In this document: piece after piece, positions 22,820-31,268 of the stretch
Layout of the letters: every line of letters starts with the position of its first letter
Position numbering within the stretch: position 1 is the stretch's first letter
Assembly: GCF_049803835.1 (NCBI RefSeq)
Contig: NZ_JBNAGK010000001.1
Location: 558,001 to 622,000, forward strand
Source: Pacificoceanicola sp049803835
GTDB lineage: Bacteria > Pseudomonadota > Alphaproteobacteria > Rhodobacterales > Rhodobacteraceae
Length of the DNA: 64,000 nt
Direction of reading: 5' to 3'
Notes under the pieces: generated by a model
Seen by the model: only the letters and a program-made list of their open reading frames with translations
The model's database searches: none
What the model was told of the DNA's origin: nothing
Made by a program: the position numbers and the translations under genes

Positions 22820-24967
22820 TCACTCCGCCGCGGATGGCATCGCCGGGGCTGCTGCGAGGCTCGGATCGCGCCGCCGGTCGAGCGAGGCCACGTTGCTCTC
22901 TGCCTCGAGGGCGGACATGACCGAATGCAGGTGCTCGGCATCGCGCAGATCCACGTCTATCAGCAGCCGATAAAAATCCGGTTTCCGATCAATGAATCGC
23001 AAGTCCGAGATATTGGCCCTTTGCTCGCCGATCAATGTGCAAATCCGCCCAAGCACGCCCGCGTCGTTCGTGATGGTGAGTTCGAGTGACACCGCGTAGA
23101 CCGCCGGATGCGCCCCGTCCGCCCAATGCAGGTCCATCCAGCGGTCCGGCTGGTCCTCGAAATTGACCAGCGCGCCGCAGTCGATGGTATGGACGGACAC
23201 ACCCTTGCCGCGGTGCGTGAGGCCGACGATCCGCTCGCCGGGCAAGGGCTGGCAGCATTTCGCCCGTTCGAAGGCCTGCCCGTGCTCCAGCCCGATCACC
23301 GCGCGTTTGAATTCGATGAGCGCGCCGTCCTGGATGGCAAGGTTCGGGTAGACGGATTCGACCACTTCCCGCGCCGTCAGTTCGGCGCTGCCGACCCGCG
23401 CCAGCAGCGTCTCCGCATCCTCCAGCCGAAGCGTCTTTGCCGCGGTCTCCAGCACCTTGTCGGTGACCTTCTTCCCGGCATTCTCGAAGGCAGCGCGGAC
23501 AAGCTCGTGCCCGAGCTTGGCATAACGCTCCTTGTTCGCCTCGCGCAGCGCCCGGCGGATGGCGGTCTTTGCCTTGCCGGTCTGCGCGATCTCCAGCCAG
23601 GTCGCCTGCGGCGCCTGCCCCTCCGCGGTGATGATGTCCACCGACTGGCCGTTCTTCAGCCGCGTCCAGAGCGGCACGCGCAGCCCGTCCACCTTCGCCC
23701 CCACGCAGGCGGAGCCGATCCTTGTATGGATGGCATAGGCGAAATCGAGCGGCGTCGCCCCCTTCGGCAGCTTCACCACGTCGCCCTTGGGCGTGAAGCA
23801 GAATACCTTGTCGGAGTACATCTCCAGCTTCACCGCCTCGAGGAAGGCGTCGTGATCTTCCTCGGCGTCGAATTGCTCGGTCAGCCCGGCAATCCACTTC
23901 GCCGGATCGACGGCAAAGGGGTTCTGGGCCCTGACCCCGTCGCGGTAGGACCAATGTGCCGCCACGCCGGTTTCCGCCACTTCGTGCATCTGGCGGGTGC
24001 GGATCTGCACCTCCACCCGCTTGCCGTCGCGGCCGGACACCGTGGTGTGAATCGAGCGGTATCCGTTGGATTTCGGCTGGCTGATGTAATCCTTGAATCG
24101 CCCCGGAACCGCCCGCCAGCGCTGATGTATCGCGCCAAGGGTCGTGTAGGCGTCCATCTCCGTGCGGGTGATGACCCGGAAGCCGTAGATGTCCGACAGG
24201 CGGGAGAAGCCGATCTTCTTCTCCTGCATCTTGCGCCAGATCGAATAGGGCTTCTTGGCGCGGCCAAAGACCTCCGCCTCGATTCCGGCGCGTTCCAGCT
24301 CATAGCGCATGTCCGAGGTGATCCGGTGGATCACGTCGCCGGTCTCCTTTTGCAGCGTCACGAACCGCCGGATGATCGACGCGCGGCCTTCCGGGTTCAG
24401 CACGCGGAAGGCGAGATCTTCCAGTTCCTCGCGCATCGACTGCATGCCCATCCTTCCCGCCAGCGGGGCAAAGATGTCCATGGTCTCGCGGGCCTTCTGC
24501 ACCTGCTTCTCCGGGCGCATGGCCTTGATCGTGCGCATGTTGTGCAGGCGGTCGGCGAGCTTCACCAGGATGACCCGCAGATCCTTCGACATCGCCATGA
24601 ACAGCTTGCGGAAGTTCTCCGCCTGCTTGCTCTCGCTCGACGACAGCTGAAGGTTGGTGAGCTTCGTCACGCCATCGACGAGGTCGGCGATCTCGCGTCC
24701 GAACTTCTCCGCCACGTCGGAATAGGAGGCGCGGGTGTCCTCGATCGTGTCGTGCAGCAGGGCGGTGATGATCGTCGCATCGTCCAGCTGCTGCTCGGTC
24801 AGGATGGCGGCAACGGCGACGGGATGCGTGAAATAGGGCTCGCCCGATTTGCGGGTCTGGCCCTTGTGCATCTCGCGGCCATACTCGTAGGCCGCGAGGA
24901 TCAGCTTTTCGTTGGTCTTCGGGTTGTAATTGCGGACGAGGGCAATGAGGTCTTCGGCAGCGATCAT
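22820..24967 (-). CDS. rsh: Bifunctional (p)ppGpp synthetase/hydrolase (RelA/SpoT homolog Rsh)
   Basis: The 715-aa protein has, in order, an HD hydrolase domain (FTHP near 46-49, LLHDTIEDT at 71-79), a synthetase domain (RFKDYISQPKSNGYRSIH near residue 290), a TGS domain (about 385-450, CFTPKGDVVKLPKG) and a C-terminal ACT domain (about 640-710). Both catalytic domains look intact, as in the single long Rsh of alphaproteobacteria that makes and degrades the stringent alarmone. It is transcribed with rpoZ, 23 nt upstream. Confidence 0.96.
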   Translation of the reverse strand: MIAAEDLIALVRNYNPKTNEKLILAAYEYGREMHKGQTRKSGEPYFTHPVAVAAILTEQQLDDATIITALLHDTIEDTRASYSDVAEKFGREIADLVDGVTKLTNLQLSSSESKQAENFRKLFMAMSKDLRVILVKLADRLHNMRTIKAMRPEKQVQKARETMDIFAPLAGRMGMQSMREELEDLAFRVLNPEGRASIIRRFVTLQKETGDVIHRITSDMRYELERAGIEAEVFGRAKKPYSIWRKMQEKKIGFSRLSDIYGFRVITRTEMDAYTTLGAIHQRWRAVPGRFKDYISQPKSNGYRSIHTTVSGRDGKRVEVQIRTRQMHEVAETGVAAHWSYRDGVRAQNPFAVDPAKWIAGLTEQFDAEEDHDAFLEAVKLEMYSDKVFCFTPKGDVVKLPKGATPLDFAYAIHTRIGSACVGAKVDGLRVPLWTRLKNGQSVDIITAEGQAPQATWLEIAQTGKAKTAIRRALREANKERYAKLGHELVRAAFENAGKKVTDKVLETAAKTLRLEDAETLLARVGSAELTAREVVESVYPNLAIQDGALIEFKRAVIGLEHGQAFERAKCCQPLPGERIVGLTHRGKGVSVHTIDCGALVNFEDQPDRWMDLHWADGAHPAVYAVSLELTITNDAGVLGRICTLIGEQRANISDLRFIDRKPDFYRLLIDVDLRDAEHLHSVMSALEAESNVASLDRRRDPSLAAAPAMPSAAE

Positions 24968-24990
24968 CCGCGATCAACCTTTATGGCGTG

Positions 24991-25344
24991 TCAGCCCTGA
25001 CCCTGCGCCTCCATGAGCGCGCGCAGGAGCTTCTCTTCGGACAGGTCGTCTTCCTGCGGCTTGTCCTGTTCGGCGCCCATGAGCAGCGCCATGGCGTCGT
25101 CCTCGGGCTCGTCGACCTCGATCTGGGTCTGGTTCGACTCGATCAGGCGCTCGCGCAGCTCGTCGGCGGACTGGGTCTCCTCGGCGATCTCGCGCAGGGA
25201 GACGACCGGGTTCTTGTCGTTGTCGCGGTCGACGGTGATCGCGGCCCCGGCGGAGATCTCGCGGGCGCGGTGCGCGGCGAGCATAACCAGCTCGAACCGG
25301 TTCGGAACCTTGTCGACGCAATCTTCAACTGTAACGCGGGCCAT
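24991..25344 (-). CDS. rpoZ: RNA polymerase omega subunit
   Basis: The 117-aa product begins MARVTVEDCVDKVPNRFELV and contains AAHRAREISAGA, both diagnostic of omega, which helps assemble RNA polymerase and forms part of a ppGpp site. The acidic C-terminal extension is typical of alphaproteobacteria. The co-transcribed downstream rsh makes ppGpp. A good promoter lies about 40 nt upstream. Confidence 0.97.
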   Translation of the reverse strand: MARVTVEDCVDKVPNRFELVMLAAHRAREISAGAAITVDRDNDKNPVVSLREIAEETQSADELRERLIESNQTQIEVDEPEDDAMALLMGAEQDKPQEDDLSEEKLLRALMEAQGQG

Positions 25345-25384
25345 TGGGCGCTCCTATTTCCTGCGGGTGCCGTCAGAAGCCGAC

Positions 25385-25413
25385 GACATACCGTGGAACA
25401 TATCTATTGACAA
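25385..25413 (-). promoter_or_regulatory. Promoter of rpoZ-rsh
   Basis: On the minus strand TTGTCA (25413-25408) and TATGTC (25390-25385) are separated by exactly 17 bp, in the short gap between folK and rpoZ. The start point would lie about 30-35 nt before the rpoZ ATG. Confidence 0.5.
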
Positions 25414-25424
25414 GCCGAAAGACA

Positions 25425-25997
25425 TCACAAAGCCACGACATCCCGCGTCAGATCGTCCGGCAGGGCGTCCCGCATCTGGCGCACGGTCCGGCCCAGCACC
25501 GGATGGCGCCAGTCCGCCGCGACATCCGCGAGCGGCACGAGGACGAAGGCGCGTTCGTGCAGGCGCGGGTGCGGAACGATCAGCCGGTCCGGCGTGGCCT
25601 GCATCTGGGTCTCCAGCGGCAGCGCCTGCCAATGGGCAAAGGTCTCGCGATCCGGCAGGACGGCCTCGCCGAAGGTCAAAAGGTCGAGGTCCAGCGTCCG
25701 GCTGCCCCACCGCGCCTTGCGCTCGCGGTCGAAGGCGGCCTCGATCCGGTGCAGGCAGTCGAGCACCGCGCGGGCGTCCTCCTCCGCGCTCAGAACCGCG
25801 CAGGCATTCACGTAATCCGGACCGGCCCCGGCCGGAAAACAGGGGGTGGCAAAGAACCGGCTGACGCGGCGCAGGGCCATCCCTTCGGTCGCCAGCGCGT
25901 GCAGCGCAGCGGCGAGAGTCTGGGCCGGTCCGCCCGCCGTCGAGCCAAGGTTCGAGCCGAGCGCAATCGCGAATTTCTTACCCATCATGGTGGTCAC
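25425..25997 (-). CDS. folK: 2-amino-4-hydroxy-6-hydroxymethyldihydropteridine pyrophosphokinase
   Basis: The 190-aa HPPK adds pyrophosphate to the pterin in folate synthesis. Motifs are IALGSNLG at the N-terminus, RWGSRTLDLDLL in the middle and HPRLHERAFVLVPL near the C-terminus. The GTG at 25997 follows AAGGA by about 4 nt; ATGs at 25988 or 25985 are alternatives with poorer spacing. It precedes the rpoZ-rsh unit on the same strand. Confidence 0.94.
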   Translation of the reverse strand: MTTMMGKKFAIALGSNLGSTAGGPAQTLAAALHALATEGMALRRVSRFFATPCFPAGAGPDYVNACAVLSAEEDARAVLDCLHRIEAAFDRERKARWGSRTLDLDLLTFGEAVLPDRETFAHWQALPLETQMQATPDRLIVPHPRLHERAFVLVPLADVAADWRHPVLGRTVRQMRDALPDDLTRDVVAL

Positions 25998-26008
25998 ACT
26001 ATCCTTAT

Positions 26009-26038
26009 GGGGGTACGAAACCCCTTGAACGTACCCCC
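26009..26038. promoter_or_regulatory. Inverted repeat in the folK/NYN divergent region
   Basis: GGGGGTACG (26009-26017) and CGTACCCCC (26030-26038) form perfect 9-bp arms around a 12-bp spacer. The repeat is 12 bp from folK and 85 bp from the NYN gene, so it could be an operator or the base of a leader hairpin. Confidence 0.45.
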
Positions 26039-26122
26039 GATTACTTTACCTTATTCACAGGGTCTGCCCTCAATTTCACACTCACGATTTCAGGCAGGCC
26101 ACTTTGTAAGGAAGGACATTTC

Positions 26123-26695
26123 ATGTTTTACAAAGACGAACGGCTGGCGCTGTTCATTGATGGTTCGAACCTTTACGCGGCGGCAAAGGCGCTCGGGTTC
26201 GACATCGACTACAAGCTCCTGAGGCAAGAGTTCGCACGGCGCGGCAAGATGGTAAGGGCCTTCTACTACACGGCTTTGTTGGAGAATGACGAGTATTCTC
26301 CGATCCGGCCGCTGGTGGATTGGCTGCACTATAACGGCTTCACCATGGTGACGAAACCGGCCAAGGAATACACCGACAGCCAGGGTCGCCGGAAGGTGAA
26401 AGGCAACATGGACATCGAACTGACGGTCGATGCCATGGAGCTTGCGCCCCGGGTTGACCACATCGTCCTGTTCTCTGGCGACGGCGATTTCCGGCCGCTG
26501 GTCGAATCGCTTCAGCGGCAAGGCGTTCGCGTCTCGGTTGTATCGACCATACGCAGCCAGCCGCCGATGATCGCCGACGAACTGCGCCGCCAGGCCGACA
26601 ATTTCATCGAACTGGACGAGTTGCGCGACGTCATCGGCCGTCCCCCGCGCGAACAGCCGGTGGAACGCAACTTCGAGGTTGCCTCGGGCAAGTGA
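26123..26695 (+). CDS. NYN (PIN-like) domain protein, LabA/DUF88 family
   Basis: The 190-aa protein is a single NYN domain with the predicted metal-binding acidic residues: FIDGSN (Asp13), GNMDIELTVD in the middle, and FSGDGDFRPLV (the conserved SGDGDF box). Such proteins are predicted Mg-dependent RNases, but the target is unknown. AAGGAAGG lies 6-7 nt upstream of the ATG. The product ends in a short polar tail. Confidence 0.88.
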   Translation: MFYKDERLALFIDGSNLYAAAKALGFDIDYKLLRQEFARRGKMVRAFYYTALLENDEYSPIRPLVDWLHYNGFTMVTKPAKEYTDSQGRRKVKGNMDIELTVDAMELAPRVDHIVLFSGDGDFRPLVESLQRQGVRVSVVSTIRSQPPMIADELRRQADNFIELDELRDVIGRPPREQPVERNFEVASGK

Positions 26696-26729
26696 TGCAA
26701 ATTCCGGCCCTTTTGGGGAGGGCCGGAGC

Positions 26730-27182
26730 ATGACACTCCTGCCTTTGGACCAGCTCGCCGCGCTCGGCGGGCTGTTTCTGGCGGCCTTCGGCGCCGCCAC
26801 GATCCTGCCCTTCCAATCTGAGCTGGTTTTTGCCGCCCTGCAATTGCAGGGCGACATCCTGCTCGGCTGGATCATCGCCTTTGCCAGTGTCGGCAACACG
26901 CTCGGGGCGGTGGTCAACTACGTGCTCGGACGCGGCATCGAGCGCTACCGGGACCGCCGGTGGTTCCCGGCCTCCGCCACCCAACTCGACCGCGCGCAGG
27001 GCTGGTATGCCCGTTACGGCGTCTGGACGCTGCTGCTCAGCTGGGCCCCGCTCGGCGACGCATTCACCGTCATTGCCGGGATCATGCGCACGCCGCTTTG
27101 GCTTTTCGTGCTGCTCGTCTCGCTCGCCAAGACCGGGCGCTACATCGCCCTAGCCTGGGCCATCGGCCTTGGCACGGGCTGA
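26730..27182 (+). CDS. YqaA-like small membrane protein (DedA-related)
   Basis: The 150-aa protein has about four membrane segments, with the family features FGAATILPFQSELVFAAL near the N-terminus, VGNTLGAVVNYVLGRG and the LLSWAPLGDAFTVIAG loop. Relatives belong to the VTT/DedA group implicated in lipid scrambling and membrane homeostasis, but this subfamily is uncharacterised. The start at 26730 follows GGGAGG. The gene lies 34 nt after the NYN gene. Confidence 0.85.
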   Translation: MTLLPLDQLAALGGLFLAAFGAATILPFQSELVFAALQLQGDILLGWIIAFASVGNTLGAVVNYVLGRGIERYRDRRWFPASATQLDRAQGWYARYGVWTLLLSWAPLGDAFTVIAGIMRTPLWLFVLLVSLAKTGRYIALAWAIGLGTG

Positions 27183-27186
27183 CGCC

Positions 27187-27630
27187 TCATTCCTTCAAGA
27201 CGGCGGCGCGGGCGTTGATCTCGTTGTGGATCTCGATCACCCGTGGCGGCCAAGTCGACTTGATATAGGCCAGCACGTCGAGGATCTCCGCCTCGTTCAG
27301 AACCTCGGCAAATCCCATCATCTCGGACTTGTAGGTCCCCCCGACAATCGCCTCAGTCCCCCGCGTGACGATGTCGATCAGCAGCGGGTCGGCGTGGTGC
27401 CAGGTGTGCCCGGTCTCGTCATGCGGCGGCGCGGACAGATAGCCGTCCGCCTTCTGCACCTGCCAATCCGGCTGGCCCGCAAGGTCGGCTCCATGGCAGG
27501 CGGCGCAATGATCCGCATAGAGCGCCGCCCCGCTTTGCACCCGAGCGGCATCCTCGTAGGGAACGAGGTTTTCCGCCGAAGTGGCAACGGGAATGAGGCA
27601 GGCAACAAGGCCGAGGGTGATGTTCCGCAC
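27187..27630 (-). CDS. Periplasmic c-type cytochrome (class I, single heme)
   Basis: The 147-aa precursor has a Sec signal peptide (to about residue 19), one CAACH heme site (Cys42-His46), and a MMGF segment whose Met is the likely sixth iron ligand, followed by the VLAYIKSTWP helix typical of class I cytochromes. The GTG at 27630 is chosen because AAGGA lies 8 nt upstream and it gives a clean signal peptide; an in-frame ATG at 27693 would add an unlikely extension. The redox partner is unknown. Confidence 0.88.
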   Translation of the reverse strand: MRNITLGLVACLIPVATSAENLVPYEDAARVQSGAALYADHCAACHGADLAGQPDWQVQKADGYLSAPPHDETGHTWHHADPLLIDIVTRGTEAIVGGTYKSEMMGFAEVLNEAEILDVLAYIKSTWPPRVIEIHNEINARAAVLKE

Positions 27631-27767
27631 GCGTGAATCCTTTCCATCCGGTTCGTTGGCACACTGTACCGGCCTTCCCCCGCTGGAAGGCAAGTCACGC
27701 GGCGGTGAGGCGAGACTGGACGTGCGAAGCCGTTGGCATTACCTGCGGTGGGGCAAGGAGACGTGCC

Positions 27768-28727
27768 ATGACCCAGACGACCCTCAAGCCCCTGACCCTC
27801 TACCTCGCCGCCCCGCGCGGGTTCTGCGCCGGGGTCGACCGCGCCATCAAGATCGTCGAGATGGCCCTGCAGAAATGGGGCGCGCCGGTCTACGTCCGCC
27901 ATGAGATCGTGCACAACAGGTACGTGGTGGACGACCTGCGGGCCAAGGGCGCGGTCTTTGTCGAGGAACTGACCGAGTGTCCGGATGACCGTCCGGTCAT
28001 CTTCTCTGCGCACGGCGTTCCGAAATCGGTTCCCGCCGCCGCCGCCGCGCGCGAGATGATCTATGTCGATGCCACCTGTCCGCTGGTCTCCAAGGTCCAT
28101 ATCGAGGCTTCCCGGCATTCGGAGAACGGCCTTCAGATGATCATGATCGGCCACGCCGGGCATCCGGAGACCATCGGAACCATGGGACAGCTGCCCGAGG
28201 GCGAGGTTCTGCTGGTGGAGACGGTGGACGACGTGGCGCAGGTGCAGGTCCGCGACCCGGAGCGGCTCGCCTTCGTCACCCAGACCACGCTCTCCGTGGA
28301 CGATACGGCGGACATCGTCGCGGCGTTGCAGGCCCGCTTCCCGGCCATCGTCGGACCGCACAAGGAAGACATCTGCTACGCGACCACCAACCGGCAGGAA
28401 GCGGTCAAGGCCATCGCGCCGGATTGCGATGCGCTGCTGGTGGTCGGAGCACCGAATTCCTCCAATTCGAAGCGGCTGGTCGAGGTCGCCCGCAAGGCCG
28501 GGTGCGGCTATGCGCAGCTGGTGCAAAGGGCGTCGGAGATCGACTGGCGGGCGCTGGACGGGATTTCCAGCATCGGCATCACCGCCGGAGCCTCCGCTCC
28601 GGAAGTGCTGATCGACGAGGTGGTGGACGCCTTCCGCGCCCGCTTCGACACGACGGTGAGGCTGGTCGAGACCGCACAGGAGAGCGTCGAGTTCAAGGTG
28701 CCGCGGGTGCTGCGCGAGCCAACCTGA
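27768..28727 (+). CDS. ispH: 4-hydroxy-3-methylbut-2-enyl diphosphate reductase
   Basis: The 319-aa enzyme makes IPP and DMAPP in the last step of the MEP pathway. The three iron-sulfur cysteines are present: Cys20 (PRGFCAGVDRA), Cys104 (DATCPLV) and Cys203 (DICYATTNRQ), together with the HEIVHN and GHAGHPE motifs. AAGGAG precedes the ATG by 9 nt; an in-frame upstream extension to 27633 lacks support. Confidence 0.97.
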   Translation: MTQTTLKPLTLYLAAPRGFCAGVDRAIKIVEMALQKWGAPVYVRHEIVHNRYVVDDLRAKGAVFVEELTECPDDRPVIFSAHGVPKSVPAAAAAREMIYVDATCPLVSKVHIEASRHSENGLQMIMIGHAGHPETIGTMGQLPEGEVLLVETVDDVAQVQVRDPERLAFVTQTTLSVDDTADIVAALQARFPAIVGPHKEDICYATTNRQEAVKAIAPDCDALLVVGAPNSSNSKRLVEVARKAGCGYAQLVQRASEIDWRALDGISSIGITAGASAPEVLIDEVVDAFRARFDTTVRLVETAQESVEFKVPRVLREPT

Positions 28728-28743
28728 CGGGGCACGCTGCCGT

Positions 28744-28758
28744 TAATAAATTATTAAG
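28744..28758. promoter_or_regulatory. Candidate CtrA site (TTAA-N7-TTAA)
   Basis: TTAATAAATTATTAA is a perfect match to the alphaproteobacterial CtrA consensus TTAA-N7-TTAA, in an AT-rich island between ispH and the LysE gene, 140 bp upstream of the latter. The local AT-richness makes a chance match possible. Confidence 0.35.
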
Positions 28759-28771
28759 TTATTTCATAATC

Positions 28772-28787
28772 TTACCCATGGGTAAGG
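28772..28787. promoter_or_regulatory. 16-bp perfect palindrome upstream of the LysE gene
   Basis: CTTACCCA-TGGGTAAG is a perfect dyad without spacer. A second dyad, TGTCAC-N5-GTGACA, lies at 28816-28832. Both sit between ispH and the LysE-family gene and look like operators. Confidence 0.5.
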
Positions 28788-28815
28788 TCGAGTCTTGCCT
28801 GGAGTGGCATGGCGC

Positions 28816-28832
28816 TGTCACAAAACGTGACA
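28816..28832. promoter_or_regulatory. Second inverted repeat upstream of the LysE gene
   Basis: TGTCAC and GTGACA arms flank AAAAC. The repeat ends 66 bp before the ATG at 28899. The regulator is unknown. Confidence 0.4.
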
Positions 28833-28898
28833 CAGCTGCGATTGGCGCGGCGTCCGGATCGGGTAAGGTGCGGGGGCAACCATCTGGAAAATGCCGCC

Positions 28899-29513
28899 AT
28901 GCTCTCTGCCCAGTTCCTCCTGACCGCCTTCGTCGTCGTCCTCGCTCCCGGCACCGGGGTGCTTTACACGCTGGCCATCGGTCTTGGCCGGGGCCGGCGG
29001 GCGGCGATCTGGGCGGCGCTGGGGTGCACGGTCGGTATCGTGCCCCACCTCGCCGCCGCGACGTTTGGCCTTGCCGCGCTGCTGCACACCTCCGCCACGC
29101 TCTTCACGGTGGTCAAGATCATTGGCGTCGCTTACCTGCTCTGGCTCGCTTGGCAGGCGCTGCGCAGCGGCGGGGCCTTGTCGGTTCATGCCAACGCCAG
29201 CCCGGAGCCGGGCCTGCGTATCGCCACCCGGGGCGCCCTGATCAACATCCTGAATCCGAAGCTCTCGATCTTTTTCCTTGCATTGCTGCCGCCGTTTCTC
29301 TCGGGCAACCCTGCTACGGCAACGGCGGAAATGACCCTGCTCGGCGCGGTATTCATGGCGCTGACCTTCGCCGTCTTTGTTGCCTATGGTGCCTTCGCGG
29401 CGCGGGCGCGGGACTGGCTGCTCGGCAGTGAGCGGATCATGCGCTGGCTCAATCGCAGCTTTGCCGGGCTGTTCACGTTGCTGGCCGGGCGGCTGGCGCT
29501 GGAGCGGCTCTGA
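28899..29513 (+). CDS. LysE/RhtB family exporter
   Basis: The 204-aa inner-membrane protein has the LysE layout: a hydrophobic N-terminal helix with VVLAPGTGVLYTLAIGLGRGRRA, a VVKIIGVAYLLWLAWQALR helix, and an internal GALINILNPKLSIFFLALLP signature. Members export amino acids or homoserine lactones; the substrate cannot be called. The palindrome-rich region upstream suggests regulated expression. Confidence 0.9.
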   Translation: MLSAQFLLTAFVVVLAPGTGVLYTLAIGLGRGRRAAIWAALGCTVGIVPHLAAATFGLAALLHTSATLFTVVKIIGVAYLLWLAWQALRSGGALSVHANASPEPGLRIATRGALINILNPKLSIFFLALLPPFLSGNPATATAEMTLLGAVFMALTFAVFVAYGAFAARARDWLLGSERIMRWLNRSFAGLFTLLAGRLALERL

Positions 29514-29581
29514 TCGCGGGTGGCCAGCCCGGGCCGCATGCCCTAACTGTTGGGCGGACGAGGCACGATAACCGACTGACC

Positions 29582-30043
29582 ATGACCAAAGACCAGACCA
29601 TTCCCCGCGCCGCCCTCCTGCTGGGTCTTGCCGGTGTGATCCCCTTCGCCTGGGGTGCCCTGACGGTGCTGTCTGCCCCACTTGCGGAGGTCTCGGCCCG
29701 AACCCTCGGCGGTCGCTTCACCGGCCCGTACATCCAGCTGTTCTACGGCGCGATCATCCTTGCCTTCATGTCCGGCGTGCTCTGGGGCTTTGCCAGCAAG
29801 ACTACAGGCGGGCAGGCGGCGACAGGCTACGCGCTGTCGACGCTTCCGGCGCTCTGGGCGTTCTTCTTCACCGGCGGCGGGCCGGTCTCGGCGGCGGTGT
29901 ACCTGATCGGAGGATACGCGGGTCTGCTGATGCTCGACTGGCAGTTCTGGCGCTGGGGCCTCGCGCCGCCGTGGTGGATGCGGCTGAGGCTGCTGCTGAG
30001 CGGGCTGGTGATCCTGTGCCTTCTGGTGACGGTGCTGACATGA
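29582..30043 (+). CDS. DUF3429 membrane protein
   Basis: The 153-aa protein has four to five membrane helices with the DUF3429 pattern (LLGLAGVIPFAWGAL, YGAIILAFMSGVLWGF, LMLDWQ). The family is often called TMEM69-like; its function is unknown. Its stop overlaps the start of the methyltransferase gene (ATGA), so they are co-translated. Confidence 0.85.
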   Translation: MTKDQTIPRAALLLGLAGVIPFAWGALTVLSAPLAEVSARTLGGRFTGPYIQLFYGAIILAFMSGVLWGFASKTTGGQAATGYALSTLPALWAFFFTGGGPVSAAVYLIGGYAGLLMLDWQFWRWGLAPPWWMRLRLLLSGLVILCLLVTVLT

Positions 30044-30636
30044 CGGACCGGATCACGCTCGACGTCTACGACCTGCGCGCGGCGGAATACGCCGAGGTGA
30101 CCGCGTCCGAAGGACCGGACGCGACCCTGCAACGCTTCATCGACGCCCTGCCGCCGGGCGCGCGGGTGCTGGACCTCGGCTGCGGGCCGGGGACATCGGC
30201 GGCGTATATGGCGCAGTCGGGGCTCAGGCCGGAGGCGTGGGATGCCTCGTCCGGGATGGTGGCGCTGGCAGAGAAACATCCGGGCGTGACGGCGCGGCTC
30301 TCCAGTTTCGACGACTTGACGGAGATCGACGCCGCATCGTTCGACGGCGTCTGGGCCAACTTCTCGCTCCTGCATGCCCCGCGCAAGGCGCTGCCCCGGC
30401 ATCTGCGCGAGATCGCCCGCATCCTGCGGCCCGGCGGGCTGTTCCACATCGCTGTCAAGGAAGGGACAGGCGAGCGTCGGGACCGGATCGGACGGCTCTA
30501 CAGCTATTATACCGAAGGTGATCTGACCCGGCTTCTGAAGGACGCCGGCCTGTCGCCGGGAGCGTATGAACGCGGACGGGACAGGGGGCTTGACGGCAGC
30601 CTGTCGGACTGGATATCCGTCACCGCCCATGCCTGA
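30040..30636 (+). CDS. Class I SAM-dependent methyltransferase
   Basis: The 198-aa protein has the SAM-binding motif VLDLGCGPGTSAA (about residues 43-55), an acidic motif near WDASSGM and a later RILRPGGLFHIAVKEG strand. No feature identifies the substrate. The ATG overlaps the DUF3429 stop and the 3' end overlaps rnhA by 8 nt, so three genes form one tight unit. Confidence 0.88.
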   Translation: MTDRITLDVYDLRAAEYAEVTASEGPDATLQRFIDALPPGARVLDLGCGPGTSAAYMAQSGLRPEAWDASSGMVALAEKHPGVTARLSSFDDLTEIDAASFDGVWANFSLLHAPRKALPRHLREIARILRPGGLFHIAVKEGTGERRDRIGRLYSYYTEGDLTRLLKDAGLSPGAYERGRDRGLDGSLSDWISVTAHA

Positions 30637-31078
30637 CCTTTTTGCCTATACCGACGGAGCCTGCTCCGGAAATCCCGGCCCCGGTGGCTGGGGGGTGCTG
30701 CTGCGTGCAATGGACGGCGATGTGGTCGTGAAGGAGCGCACGCTGAACGGGGGCGACAAGGTCACGACAAACAACCAGATGGAACTGATGGCGGCGATCT
30801 CGGCTCTGGAGTCCTTGTCGCGTCCGTCCCGGATCACGGTGGTCACGGATTCGCAATATGTGAAGAACGGTGTGACCGGCTGGATATTCGGCTGGAAGAA
30901 GAACGGCTGGAAGACGGCGGCAAAGAAGCCGGTGAAAAACGTCGAGTTGTGGCAAAGGCTGGACGCGGCACAGGCGCGGCACGATGTGACCTGGGAATGG
31001 GTCAAGGGGCACGCCGGGCATCCGGAGAACGAGCGGGCGGACGAATTGGCGCGCGAAGGCATGGCGCCGTTCAAATAG
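30629..31078 (+). CDS. rnhA: Ribonuclease HI
   Basis: The 149-aa RNase HI removes RNA from RNA-DNA hybrids. The catalytic carboxylates are visible: Asp9 in YTDGACSGNPG, Glu52 in NNQMELMA, Asp74 in VVTDSQYV and Asp138 in NERADELA, with His128 in the KGHAGHP loop. The basic WKKNGWKTAAKKPVKN handle is present. The start overlaps the methyltransferase. Confidence 0.96.
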   Translation: MPDLFAYTDGACSGNPGPGGWGVLLRAMDGDVVVKERTLNGGDKVTTNNQMELMAAISALESLSRPSRITVVTDSQYVKNGVTGWIFGWKKNGWKTAAKKPVKNVELWQRLDAAQARHDVTWEWVKGHAGHPENERADELAREGMAPFK

Positions 31079-31105
31079 CCGTTGATTGCAGTGTTTTCCG
31101 GGGTG

Positions 31106-31187
31106 GAAAAATTTCCGGGGCGAAATTTTTCTTTCGGTGCTCTGCCCCGGACCCCGAGGTATTTATGGACCAAAGAAGACTACAGGG
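31106..31187 (+). repeat. Dispersed intergenic element with AT-rich hairpin
   Basis: GAAAAATTT (31106-31114) and AAATTTTTC (31123-31131) form a perfect 9-bp hairpin followed by TTTC. After it come GCTCTGCCCCGG, CCCCGAGGTATTTATGG and CCAAAGAAG. It lies 28 nt past the rnhA stop, and the T-run suggests terminator function. Confidence 0.65.
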
Positions 31188-31268
31188 GCGCATGGCATGC
31201 CGTCGCGCTGATGGCCTGAGTGTGATTTTTCGGTTCAGATTGCGGGACGCAGGCGGTTACAAGCGGAC

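Noticed and set aside
21658..22920. Open frames running through the N gap
   Set aside because: They cross ten N and homopolymer artefacts and oppose pdxJ and DUF2062; no protein can be supported.
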